A stretch of DNA of 64,000 bases from Flavobacterium agri (GTDB lineage: Bacteria; Bacteroidota; Bacteroidia; Flavobacteriales; Flavobacteriaceae): positions 140,353 to 204,352 of the forward strand of contig NZ_JACBJI010000001.1 of the NCBI RefSeq assembly GCF_013401995.1, written 5' to 3'. Below, one piece after another: positions 25,723 to 33,528 of the stretch. The notes beneath the pieces were generated by a model that made no database searches, was not told the origin of the DNA, and was given only the letters and a program-made list of their open reading frames with translations. Position 1 is the first letter of the stretch. Each line of letters opens with the position of its first letter. The translations under genes and the position numbers were made by a program.

Positions 25723-26367
25723 ATGGAACAAGATTTTTATAAAAAGATACTAGACAATAACAAAAAGTTCGTAGAAGAAACGTTAAAAACCGATCCTGAT
25801 TTTTTCAATGATCTTGCAAAAGCGCAACATCCGCCGTTGCTTTGGATCGGATGTTCAGACAGCCGCGTTCCCGCAAACCAGATCACGGGCACTAAACCGG
25901 GCGAAGTTTTCGTTCATAGGAATATCGCGAACATGGTCATCCACAGCGACATGAACATGCTCAGCGTGCTCGATTATTCGGTCAACGTTCTGAAAGTCAA
26001 GCATGTGATCGTATGCGGACACTACGGATGCGGCGGCGTGAAAGCGGCTTTGGGCAACCAGTCGATCGGAATCATCGACAATTGGATCCGTCATATCAAG
26101 GATGTGTACCGTTTGCACCACACTTATTTGGATTCGATCGTCAATGAAGAGGAACGATTCAATAAATTTGTCGAAATTAACGTCAAGGAGCAGGTTTTCG
26201 ATTTGGCGAAGACGTCGATCGTACAGGCTGCCTGGAGAAACGGCCAGGATTTGACACTTCACGGATGGGTTTTCGGACTCAACTCAGGATACGTGACCGA
26301 TTTGGATGTGACGCTTACATCTGAAAAGGATCTCGATAGCGTTTACCAGTTGCAATTCAAAAAGTAA
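25723..26367 (+). CDS. Beta-class carbonic anhydrase
   Basis: A 214-residue cytoplasmic Zn enzyme that interconverts CO2 and bicarbonate. The zinc ligands C44, H100 and C103 and the catalytic D46-R48 dyad are present (WIGCSDSRVPANQ; VIVCGHYGCGGVKAA). The length and C-terminal helix are those of the bacterial Can type. It forms a two-gene unit with the SulP transporter, which suggests coupled bicarbonate uptake or pH homeostasis. A terminator follows. Confidence 0.96.
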   Translation: MEQDFYKKILDNNKKFVEETLKTDPDFFNDLAKAQHPPLLWIGCSDSRVPANQITGTKPGEVFVHRNIANMVIHSDMNMLSVLDYSVNVLKVKHVIVCGHYGCGGVKAALGNQSIGIIDNWIRHIKDVYRLHHTYLDSIVNEEERFNKFVEINVKEQVFDLAKTSIVQAAWRNGQDLTLHGWVFGLNSGYVTDLDVTLTSEKDLDSVYQLQFKK

Positions 26368-26392
26368 CTAGGTAGTTAAAAGTGACCCTTGG

Positions 26393-26421
26393 GCCGGACA
26401 GAAGTGTTCGGCTCTTTTTTT
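26393..26421 (+). terminator. Terminator after carbonic anhydrase
   Basis: GCCGGACA and TGTTCGGC form an 8-bp stem with one G-T pair and loop GAAG, followed by TCTTTTTTT. Confidence 0.85.
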
Positions 26422-26422
26422 A

Positions 26423-26583
26423 GAACTCCTTTTTACAGTTGAAGATTGGCTGCAAAATCATCTTTTTCGCCCATTTTTCTGGTTTTCCTCGTTACGTAGC
26501 GCTGCTATGCGCCTCGAAAAACCAGAAAACTGAACAAAAAATCTTGATTTTTCGCTTCAATCTTCAACTGTAAAAATGAGTTC
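26423..26583. repeat. 161-bp imperfect palindrome
   Basis: The outer 26 bases of each arm (26423-26448 and 26558-26583) are complementary with one mismatch, and complementarity continues with gaps to a centre near AGCGCTGCT at 26498-26506, including TTTTTCTGGTTTTCCTCG against CCTCGAAAAACCAGAAAA. Transcribed on either strand it would form a hairpin of about 75 bp. There is no open frame of note. It looks like a dispersed palindromic repeat or MITE-like element. It occupies much of the 352-base gap 26368-26719. Confidence 0.7.
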
Positions 26584-26599
26584 ATTTTGACTCTGCTTA

Positions 26600-26716
26600 G
26601 CCACGAATAGCACTAATGTCACTAATTCGTATTGGTTGATTCCTATTAAGTTCGAGATATGAAGAAGAAAGTTTTCAATCAGTTTTGGAAATTCGTGAAT
26701 TCATGTAATTCGTGGC
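26600..26716. repeat. Inverted CACGAAT-type repeat
   Basis: GCCACGAAT at 26600-26608 and its complement ATTCGTGGC at 26708-26716 bound a unit whose inner parts also contain near-copies (CACTAATTCG; AATTCGTGAATTC). Strings of this CACGAAT type recur in intergenic DNA of Bacteroidota genomes as far as I remember. It ends 4 bases before the LETM1-related gene's stop. Confidence 0.55.
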
Positions 26717-26719
26717 AAA

Positions 26720-27919
26720 CTATTCCGTTTCGCTATTCTCGTTGAACGCCGACGGCAGCATTTGCGGAATAAATTTGATCAGGATCGGCAACAGAAGACT
26801 TCCGCCCGGAAGCAGGAAAATCGTAAGCGACGGAATCGTCTTGCAGATGTCGAGAATCTGTTTACGGATTTTTTTCTTTTCCTTTTCGTCGAGGTCACGT
26901 GTAGTCGAAAGCGCGAGCAGTTTCATAAGTTCGCCGCTTTGTGTGATTTCCTTCATCAGACGGCTGCGGTTGCGTTTGATGAGAATCACCACGCTTTCGG
27001 TCATGTGGTCGTAAAAATGACGCACCGGGTTCGAATAGTTGAAATACGCGATTTCTTTTTTGTGCTTGACGATGAAGTCGTTCACTTCGATCATGCTGTC
27101 TTCGACGAAAGGTGTAGGCAATTGCATGAGTTCGCCCAATTTATACAGGAAATAACGCTCTTCGTTTTCCATGACGCCATCGCTCCACATCGCCATTCCG
27201 GCTAAATCGAGCAGGTAGTATTTCTCGAGCGGATTGTCGAAAAAACTCACGTCGATGGCTTCGGGATTCACGACCGTAATCTGTGAGAATTTGCTGAAGC
27301 GCAACGAAGCTTCGAATAAACGGATCAACAGCGTATCGTATTGGGATTTTCGCACTTTAGTCTGCAACGCAAGCGATACGACACTGATGATGAGCTCTTC
27401 GGCCCGTTTGAGGTATTTATCGGGAATGCTGCCGGTTTCAAGGAATTTTTGGAACGCGATCACATCGATGAACAGCAGCGCATTGGTCACGATATGCGAG
27501 AAATTCTTGCTGATGATGTTGTCGTTCGTCTGCACGCGCTCATCGATGATTTCCTCAAGTTTGAGCGATGGTGGCTGACCTGGCAACACTTTCCTGAGCA
27601 GATTGAATCCTTTCGGATGCATTTCGTTATAGAAAGCGATCGTTTCGGCTATGAATTTTTCACGGTCATCGACTTCACGGATTTCCACATAAAGCCGATG
27701 CAAGATCACAAGCAACGCCAATTTGGACACTTCTTCGTCAAGCCAGCCATGGTTTTCGACCTTGTGCGAGGTGTAAAGTGAAATGATGTGGCCGTAAATA
27801 AAACCCGTATGGCGGATTTCGCGGTAAAAGGTTTCGGCAGTACCCGTCGGTTGGTCCTTCCCGGGCTCGAGCTCGAGAAAATACTTATCGATCCAGCCGT
27901 GTACCGATGGGTTGATCAT
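26720..27919 (-). CDS. LETM1-related biofilm-associated protein
   Basis: A 399-residue protein of a Bacteroidota family that databases call LETM1-related. Residues 215-330 include an acidic TerB-like helical segment (LAGMAMWSDGVMENEERYFLYKLGEL), and the C-terminus has the LETM1-like pattern KKIRKQILDICKTIPSLTIFLLPGGSLLLPILIKFIP with a hydrophobic helix. In mitochondria LETM1 supports cation exchange; the bacterial role is unknown. The ATG follows a plausible leader. It is a single gene. Confidence 0.8.
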   Translation of the reverse strand: MINPSVHGWIDKYFLELEPGKDQPTGTAETFYREIRHTGFIYGHIISLYTSHKVENHGWLDEEVSKLALLVILHRLYVEIREVDDREKFIAETIAFYNEMHPKGFNLLRKVLPGQPPSLKLEEIIDERVQTNDNIISKNFSHIVTNALLFIDVIAFQKFLETGSIPDKYLKRAEELIISVVSLALQTKVRKSQYDTLLIRLFEASLRFSKFSQITVVNPEAIDVSFFDNPLEKYYLLDLAGMAMWSDGVMENEERYFLYKLGELMQLPTPFVEDSMIEVNDFIVKHKKEIAYFNYSNPVRHFYDHMTESVVILIKRNRSRLMKEITQSGELMKLLALSTTRDLDEKEKKKIRKQILDICKTIPSLTIFLLPGGSLLLPILIKFIPQMLPSAFNENSETE

Positions 27920-28001
27920 GAGGCAAAGCTAGTAAAAGGCTTTAAGCTTTATAGGGTCGGCCACAAGCTTTTTTTAAAACGACAAAGAAACCGGATGAGG
28001 C

Positions 28002-29666
28002 TCAATTTTTGAGAACGGCCGGAAGCACGTATTCCTGCATGATCGTATCGACCTGCGGATGCGCATACGGTCGATTGAAAGCCGTCGCGGTGACGACTAC
28101 CGTAAGCGGCAAATCTTTGAAGATGAATATCTTGTTACCGCCATTTCCCGCACAATAAAACACGTCGTACGTTTTATCGCCTACTTTGTAGGTCTTGTTC
28201 CAGAACAGGTATCCGTAAAATTCGTGATCGCGATCTGGGATCGGCAGTTGACTTGAAAGCGATGCGTCCACCCACTTTTTTGGGAGGATGCGCTTGCCTT
28301 TCCAAAGGCCGCCATTTTGGTACAATTGCCCGATTTTGGCCAAATCGAGGCTGTTCATGCGCAATCCGCCCGCCGTGTTCACCACCTTTTGAGGTGTGTA
28401 TTCCCATTTGTAATCGGTTATTCCCATGGGTTTGAACAGTTTCTTGTCGGCATATTTCTCAAGCCCATCGGCGACGGACTTATCGAGTATATCACCCAAA
28501 AGCACTACGCCGGCGGTAAAATAATCCCAATGTTTCTGCTTTTGTTTTTTGGGATCGATGGGTAAATCGAGCGCGAATTTCATCCAGTTATCGGTAGGAT
28601 ACATGTTTTCTTCGTTGCCCGGCGATTCGCTGTTTTGGTCCGATCCGTCAAAAATCGAACTCATCGTGAGTAAGTCTTTGAGCGTAATCTTGGCCTTCTC
28701 ATCCGAATAATTGGCGAATTTCCGCAACTCGTAAAAATCGCCGAGAACCTGATTTTCGTTTTTGATGAACCCGTCCGAAATGGCCATGCCCATAAACGCT
28801 GACGTAAACGATTTACCCACAGAACGCGTGTCGTGTAGCGTATTGCGGTCGGCTCCATTGAAATATTCTTCCAATAACAGCTTACCGTTTTTAACGACGA
28901 CGACGATACTCGTGATCTGTCGGAAATTCTCGAGTGCGATCTGCCTGTTGAGTTCCTTTATTTTTTGGGTATCGCAATCGGATGCGGCAATTTCGAAATC
29001 GGCCGAAGGTTTTATTTTCTGGACGTCGATCAGGTTTTTTGGCAAAGGTGGCGTTTGTATGATCAGGTCGAGTTCGCCTTTTGCAATCAGGTCGCCAACA
29101 ATTGGTGTCGAAGCGTTTTCGATATTCAGGTACGGACGCATTTCGATGCGGAAGCGATGCGTGCCGTCGGTAAGCGCCTGCCGGCCGCCGTTGTCCTTGA
29201 AGCGGTCAAAAAGATAGATCGACCAGAAATCGGCACCGCTCGTATCGGTCAACGGAACGCGAAACGTCGTCGTCGTGCTTTTTTTCAGTCCGCAGCCGTA
29301 ATGGATGTTCTCACTGTAAATCAACCTGTCGTCCACAAAAAACCGGAATTGGTAATTGCCGCTCGTCCTGAGTTGTTCTTCCGAAAGCGAAGGCGCAAGA
29401 TTGTGCTGGTAATTGATGATGGAATTTGCGAGGAAAACCCGAATGTTCAGGTTTGATTTTTTGGTGAGCGTATACTCCTTGAGGAAATCCTTTTGGGAAA
29501 GGCTGTCGATCGGGATGTTGCGCGCCATAAACACGATCCGGCCAACATTGTCTTGGTGGATTTTATTTCGGATGCCGTCCGTTTTGACCAGATCGGGCAT
29601 TTGTGCTGCCGCATATTGGATTGCAAGCAAGAAAAAGGCGAAGGATTTGGGTAAAATTTTTAGCAT
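28002..29666 (-). CDS. Exported serine hydrolase of the beta-lactamase/PBP fold
   Basis: A 554-residue protein with a signal peptide (1-21, IQYAAAQ), an N-terminal beta-rich domain (about 25-210) and a class C beta-lactamase-like domain. The nucleophile is S282 in the SxxK motif SVGK; a Tyr in HWDYFTAGVVLLG is the likely second motif. Family members are esterases, peptidases or transpeptidase relatives rather than true beta-lactamases. ATG at 29666 is preferred to the GTG at 29672. Substrate unknown. Confidence 0.85.
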   Translation of the reverse strand: MLKILPKSFAFFLLAIQYAAAQMPDLVKTDGIRNKIHQDNVGRIVFMARNIPIDSLSQKDFLKEYTLTKKSNLNIRVFLANSIINYQHNLAPSLSEEQLRTSGNYQFRFFVDDRLIYSENIHYGCGLKKSTTTTFRVPLTDTSGADFWSIYLFDRFKDNGGRQALTDGTHRFRIEMRPYLNIENASTPIVGDLIAKGELDLIIQTPPLPKNLIDVQKIKPSADFEIAASDCDTQKIKELNRQIALENFRQITSIVVVVKNGKLLLEEYFNGADRNTLHDTRSVGKSFTSAFMGMAISDGFIKNENQVLGDFYELRKFANYSDEKAKITLKDLLTMSSIFDGSDQNSESPGNEENMYPTDNWMKFALDLPIDPKKQKQKHWDYFTAGVVLLGDILDKSVADGLEKYADKKLFKPMGITDYKWEYTPQKVVNTAGGLRMNSLDLAKIGQLYQNGGLWKGKRILPKKWVDASLSSQLPIPDRDHEFYGYLFWNKTYKVGDKTYDVFYCAGNGGNKIFIFKDLPLTVVVTATAFNRPYAHPQVDTIMQEYVLPAVLKN

Positions 29667-29704
29667 ACACACGCAAATATCGGTTTACGATTCAAAACAA
29701 GATT

Positions 29705-29734
29705 AAAAAAAACGGAAACACAAGGTTTCCGTTT
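29705..29734 (-). terminator. Terminator after the SOD gene
   Basis: AAACGGAAAC and GTTTCCGTTT form a perfect 10-bp stem with a 5-base loop; the minus strand continues with an eight-T run. Confidence 0.88.
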
Positions 29735-29781
29735 ACAACGCCCCGAATTTCAGGACGATTGAATTTTACAATTGTTACGCG

Positions 29782-30318
29782 TTATTTGATGATTCCTGCA
29801 CAAGCGACGCGTCCGCCCGCATTTCCTGTAGGCTGCGTTACGAAATCGTCGGCTTTTTCATGTACGATCAATCCTTTTCCGATGATGTCTTTTGCAGGAT
29901 CGCCGCATCCGATACACCATTCTGAAGTGGTCATCGTTATGGTTCCGTTTCCGTTCTCATCGGCCGGGAAGTTGCCTATATCGCCTTTATGGTATTCGGC
30001 CGCGCCCCATTTTCCGTGATTTTTCTTGAGCGGATTCCAGTGTCCGCCAGCTGATGAAGCGTCGTTTGCAGAACAATCGGCTTTTTCATGGATGTGGATT
30101 GCGTGTACGCCTGGTTTCAATCCGGTCATCGTAGCTGTGAACGTGACTTTTCCGTCTTTTTCCGTAAACGTGGCCTCTCCCGAAACACCACTGTCGCTTT
30201 TTTGGGCGAGCTGTATTTTTATCATTTTGGATGGGGAAACGGCGGAATCGCTTTTTCCTCCTGATTTACAAGCGGAAAGCGACGCGATTACCATGACGGA
30301 AAATAGTAGTTTTTTCAT
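29782..30318 (-). CDS. sodC: Cu/Zn superoxide dismutase lipoprotein
   Basis: A 178-residue SodC-type enzyme, anchored by lipobox LSAC (Cys17), that dismutates superoxide in the periplasm or at the surface. Metal ligands are visible: H75 and H77 (HAIHIHEKADC), H93, H101, H110 and H153 (GLIVHEKADDF); the disulfide Cys82 and Cys173 and active-site R170 (GGRVACAG) are in place. An extra pair C135/C138 (WCIGCGD) replaces the usual loop sequence. It is a single gene, divergent from the oxidoreductase. Confidence 0.93.
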   Translation of the reverse strand: MKKLLFSVMVIASLSACKSGGKSDSAVSPSKMIKIQLAQKSDSGVSGEATFTEKDGKVTFTATMTGLKPGVHAIHIHEKADCSANDASSAGGHWNPLKKNHGKWGAAEYHKGDIGNFPADENGNGTITMTTSEWCIGCGDPAKDIIGKGLIVHEKADDFVTQPTGNAGGRVACAGIIK

Positions 30319-30397
30319 GATTCGTTGTTTTTAGGTCTATTCTCAAAGTTAGGGAATATAAAAAGGTGAATTTTCGGCTTAACAAGTGTTTAACGAC

Positions 30398-30424
30398 TTG
30401 AGCCGGCAAGTTTGTCTAACTTTA
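30398..30424 (+). promoter_or_regulatory. Possible promoter of the DAO-family oxidoreductase
   Basis: TTG at 30398-30400, a 16-base spacer and TAACTTTA at 30417-30424 approximate the Bacteroidota promoter (seven of eight in the -7 box, spacer short). It lies 17 bases upstream of the ATG. Confidence 0.4.
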
Positions 30425-30440
30425 GGTAAAACACCGCAAA

Positions 30441-31640
30441 ATGAACTTGAAATCAGGATACCCTTTCTGGCTCGTAAAAGACGGATTGCCATTTAATTTC
30501 CCAAAACTTGAAAAGAATCTGGAAACCGATATCGTCATTCTGGGAGGAGGAATCTCGGGCGCATTGGTACGCTATCATTTGGTCAACGCCGGATTCGAGA
30601 CCGTCACTTTGGATGCGCGCACGATCGGGCTCGGAAGCACTTGCGCGAGTACGGCCTTGCTTCAGTACGAAATCGATACGCCTTTGCACGAATTGCGCGA
30701 AATGGTCGGTAAGGAATATGCCGACCGCGCCTTCCATTTGTGCAACGAGGCGATCACGCAACTTGGCAAAATCTCGCGCGAGCTCAAATGTTCCGGTTTC
30801 GAATTCAAGGACAGCTTGTATTTCGCAGCATACAAAAAAGACGTGAAATTTCTCGAAAAGGAATTCAAAGCCAGGCATGAAGCCGGATTCAATGTGGAAT
30901 TTCTCGATTCCGAAAGGATAAAAAAAGAATACGGATTCGATTCGCCCGCGGCTATCCTTTCACACCATGGCGCGCAACTGGATGCATATTTGTTCACGCA
31001 CGGCCTGCTTCAGCACAAAAAGGACAAACCCGCCGAGATTTACGATCGAAGTCCTGTGGTCAGAATCAAACACCATAAAAACGGCGTCGAACTCGAGACC
31101 GAAAACGGCAGCAAGGTGAAGTGCCGAAAGTTGGTTTATGCGACGGGTTACGAAGTCGTGAATTTCATCGAAGAGCCGATCGTCGATTTGTTGTCTACGT
31201 ATGCGATCGTTTCCGAGCAATACAACCATCCGAAATTTTGGAAGAACGGTGCCTTGCTTTGGAATACGGCCGATCCTTACCTATATTTCCGAACCACGCC
31301 CGACGGACGCATTCTGGTTGGCGGACGCGATGAAGAGTTCACCTCGAAACAAAAACGCGAGAAATTGCTCCCGAAAAAGGCCAAACAATTGACGTCCGAT
31401 ATACGAAAAATGTTTCCCGATCTGGAATTCAAGCAGGAATTCAGTTGGGTAGGTACGTTCGGATCGACTAAAGACGGGTTGCCCTATATAGGCGAATATC
31501 CAAAATTGCCGAACAGTTATTTCGCGCTTGGTTTCGGCGGAAACGGGATCACGTTCAGTCTCGTCGCAGCCAAGATCATCACCGATTTATTGCTTGGGAA
31601 ACAGAATAAGGACGCTGATATTTTCAGGTTTGGAAGGTGA
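30441..31640 (+). CDS. FAD-dependent oxidoreductase (DAO family)
   Basis: A 399-residue flavoprotein of the D-amino-acid-oxidase fold. The FAD-binding Rossmann motif is DIVILGGGISGALVRYHL (about 30-47), followed by GLGSTCASTALLQYE; the C-terminus has GLPYIGEYPKLPNSYFALG and GGNGITFSLVAAKII typical of the family. Many relatives carry a C-terminal Rieske domain; this one does not. Substrate is unknown, probably an amine or amino acid. It converges on the YetF-like gene with a gap of 7 bases. Confidence 0.88.
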   Translation: MNLKSGYPFWLVKDGLPFNFPKLEKNLETDIVILGGGISGALVRYHLVNAGFETVTLDARTIGLGSTCASTALLQYEIDTPLHELREMVGKEYADRAFHLCNEAITQLGKISRELKCSGFEFKDSLYFAAYKKDVKFLEKEFKARHEAGFNVEFLDSERIKKEYGFDSPAAILSHHGAQLDAYLFTHGLLQHKKDKPAEIYDRSPVVRIKHHKNGVELETENGSKVKCRKLVYATGYEVVNFIEEPIVDLLSTYAIVSEQYNHPKFWKNGALLWNTADPYLYFRTTPDGRILVGGRDEEFTSKQKREKLLPKKAKQLTSDIRKMFPDLEFKQEFSWVGTFGSTKDGLPYIGEYPKLPNSYFALGFGGNGITFSLVAAKIITDLLLGKQNKDADIFRFGR

Positions 31641-31647
31641 AAGTACT

Positions 31648-32361
31648 TTAAGTGATTCGTTTTTTGTCTATGGATTTTACCCATTCGTCTTTTTTACAAA
31701 TGGGGCAGATGTGTTTGTCGGTAGCTTCGGTGTCATCGGTAAATCCGCAGAAACCGCATGAGTACGTGCCTTTTGACAGAATCGATTTGTGTTTTTCGGC
31801 ATACAGTTCGGGCAAGATCGGAAGCCCGAATTTTACGTCCTTATCGGCATAGAAATACAAACTCACTTCGCCCGAAACTTCTATGATCGCCTTTTCGACC
31901 TGGCCGAGATGGGAAACGCCCTTGATGCGCATTTCGGCAAAGAACTCGTCGTAACCCAACGGCTCTTTGTTGAAATTGGAAATGGCGAACTTTCCATTGT
32001 CGACGAGACAAATCGGTTTTCCTTCGATAAGTTCCTCGATCTTGCGGCTTTTGAACACGAGATACGTCGTGATTTTGTATAAGACGATGATGCAGCCCAA
32101 AACAACGATCGCGTTGAACAATCCGACGTCTTTGTAGAACATCGGGTCGCCGGCCGCCGATCCGAAGCCGATGATGATCACGAGTTCGAACACCGAAAGC
32201 TGCTTCACGCCTCGTTTGCCGAGTACGCTCAAAGCCACGAGTATGATAATGTACATGATTACGGTGCGGAAAATGATTTCCCAGTGGAAACCCCAGTCTT
32301 CGCTTCCGCGGAAAATCGTCTCGATGTCGAATTGGGTGCTTTTGGATGTTTCGTCTTGCAT
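31648..32361 (-). CDS. DUF421/YetF-like membrane protein with rubredoxin-like C-terminus
   Basis: A 237-residue protein with three membrane helices (about 28-112) and the cytosolic DUF421 domain (about 115-190; IEGKPICLVDNGKF, EFFAEMRIKGVSHLGQVEKA), as in Bacillus YetF. After about residue 200 it has two CxxC pairs, YSCGFCGF and HICPICKKDEW, spaced as in rubredoxin/rubrerythrin domains, which bind Fe or Zn. YetF relatives usually lack this tail. A redox or metal-sensing function is inference. Confidence 0.85.
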   Translation of the reverse strand: MQDETSKSTQFDIETIFRGSEDWGFHWEIIFRTVIMYIIILVALSVLGKRGVKQLSVFELVIIIGFGSAAGDPMFYKDVGLFNAIVVLGCIIVLYKITTYLVFKSRKIEELIEGKPICLVDNGKFAISNFNKEPLGYDEFFAEMRIKGVSHLGQVEKAIIEVSGEVSLYFYADKDVKFGLPILPELYAEKHKSILSKGTYSCGFCGFTDDTEATDKHICPICKKDEWVKSIDKKRIT

Positions 32362-32413
32362 CTGAATCGGGATAAATCTGATTCAAAATACGGAAATTAT
32401 ATGACAAAACATT

Positions 32414-32445
32414 TTGCAGCTTTCGCAGTTTTTACTATATATTTA
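32414..32445 (+). promoter_or_regulatory. Possible promoter of the AraC-type regulator
   Basis: TTG at 32414-32416, a 21-base spacer and TATATTTA at 32438-32445 (seven of eight) fit the Bacteroidota pattern, 17 bases before the ATG. Confidence 0.45.
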
Positions 32446-32462
32446 CATAAAAACCAACCTCG

Positions 32463-33014
32463 ATGAAGCTGTACGTAAAGTATGATATCAACCTCGCCTG
32501 TAAGGTGATTTTGCAGGAAAAACTAGAAGAATTCGGAATTGAGTACGAACTCAAGGAATTGGGTGAAGTGGAAATCCGTGGAAACCTGCAACCCGACGTC
32601 CAAAAACAGCTCGAAGCGGCGCTTGAACGCTACGGCATCCGCATCGTGAGTAACCATAAGAACACGCTTATCGAGAAGACCAAGGATATCATCATCGAAA
32701 TGATTTACGAAAAAGAGAAGCTTCCGAACACGAACATCTCGACGTATTTGGCCGACCGCCTCAACCACAGTTACGGTTACATTTCGAATTTGTTTTCGGA
32801 AGTCACGTATTCTTCGATAGAGAACTTCATCATCATACAAAAAATCGAACGTGCCAAACAGCTTATCATAGAAGGCGAACTCACGCTTACCGAGATTTCT
32901 TACCAACTCAATTACAGCAGCGTCGCCCACTTGTCGAACCAATTCAAGAAAACGACAGGGCTTACGCCGACGGCTTTCCAACGCATCATCAAAAAACGCG
33001 CAGGCGCACGTTAG
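32463..33014 (+). CDS. AraC-family transcriptional regulator
   Basis: A 183-residue regulator with a C-terminal AraC helix-turn-helix pair (about 95-178; ISTYLADRLNHSYGYISNLF, LTEISYQLNYSSVAHLSNQF, then TGLTPTAFQ). The 70-residue N-terminal part (VILQEKLEEFGIEYELKELG) resembles a small alpha-beta sensor domain of the ferredoxin-like type and is not a cupin. Comparable proteins occur in Bacteroidota beside Rcp1-type regulators. It precedes the RR/kinase pair by 56 bases. Confidence 0.85.
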   Translation: MKLYVKYDINLACKVILQEKLEEFGIEYELKELGEVEIRGNLQPDVQKQLEAALERYGIRIVSNHKNTLIEKTKDIIIEMIYEKEKLPNTNISTYLADRLNHSYGYISNLFSEVTYSSIENFIIIQKIERAKQLIIEGELTLTEISYQLNYSSVAHLSNQFKKTTGLTPTAFQRIIKKRAGAR

Positions 33015-33070
33015 GAATTATTAAAGTAATAACGTAAATTTATCGCTACCAAACATTCTTTCGGCACGCC

Positions 33071-33517
33071 ATGAAGCCCGTAAAAGCCAAGATTTTACTT
33101 GCGGACGATGATGAGGACGACCGCTTGTTTTTCAAAGACGCACTCGAATCCCTGAAAATGGATACCGAGGTGGACATGGTGCACGATGGTGAAAAGCTTC
33201 TCGAGTACCTTGAAGACGATTCAAATGAATTGCCGCACATCCTTTTCCTCGATCTGAACATGCCGTGCAAGAACGGTTTCGAGTGTCTCGACGCCATCAG
33301 GCAAAGCACGAGACTCAAAGACATGACCGTCGCCATCTATTCCACTTCGGGAGACGATCGCGATATAGAAACCGCTTTCGTCAAAGGCGCGAACGTGTAC
33401 ATCCGCAAGCCCAGCGATTTCGATATGCTCAAGAAAACCTTATCGGAAGTACTCAACGTCGACTGGCAGTTCCGCACCGGAGGATTGAACAAGGATACGT
33501 TCCTGTTCAGCATCTAA
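33071..33517 (+). CDS. Rcp1-type single-domain response regulator
   Basis: A 148-residue receiver domain without an output domain. Acidic pocket D12-D14, phosphoacceptor D61 (LFLDLNMPCKNGFE), Ser/Thr of YSTSGDD, and Lys of YIRKPSD are present. Its closest type is the Rcp1 regulator that serves phytochrome-like kinases. It is 11 bases upstream of the CHASE3 kinase gene, its probable phosphodonor. Output would go through protein contact. Confidence 0.92.
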   Translation: MKPVKAKILLADDDEDDRLFFKDALESLKMDTEVDMVHDGEKLLEYLEDDSNELPHILFLDLNMPCKNGFECLDAIRQSTRLKDMTVAIYSTSGDDRDIETAFVKGANVYIRKPSDFDMLKKTLSEVLNVDWQFRTGGLNKDTFLFSI

Positions 33518-33528
33518 AAAACCTGCTT

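Noticed and set aside
33265..33528. Extension of the CHASE3 kinase into the preceding gene
   Set aside because: It would overlap the response regulator in another frame; the membrane helix starts just after the ATG at 33529.
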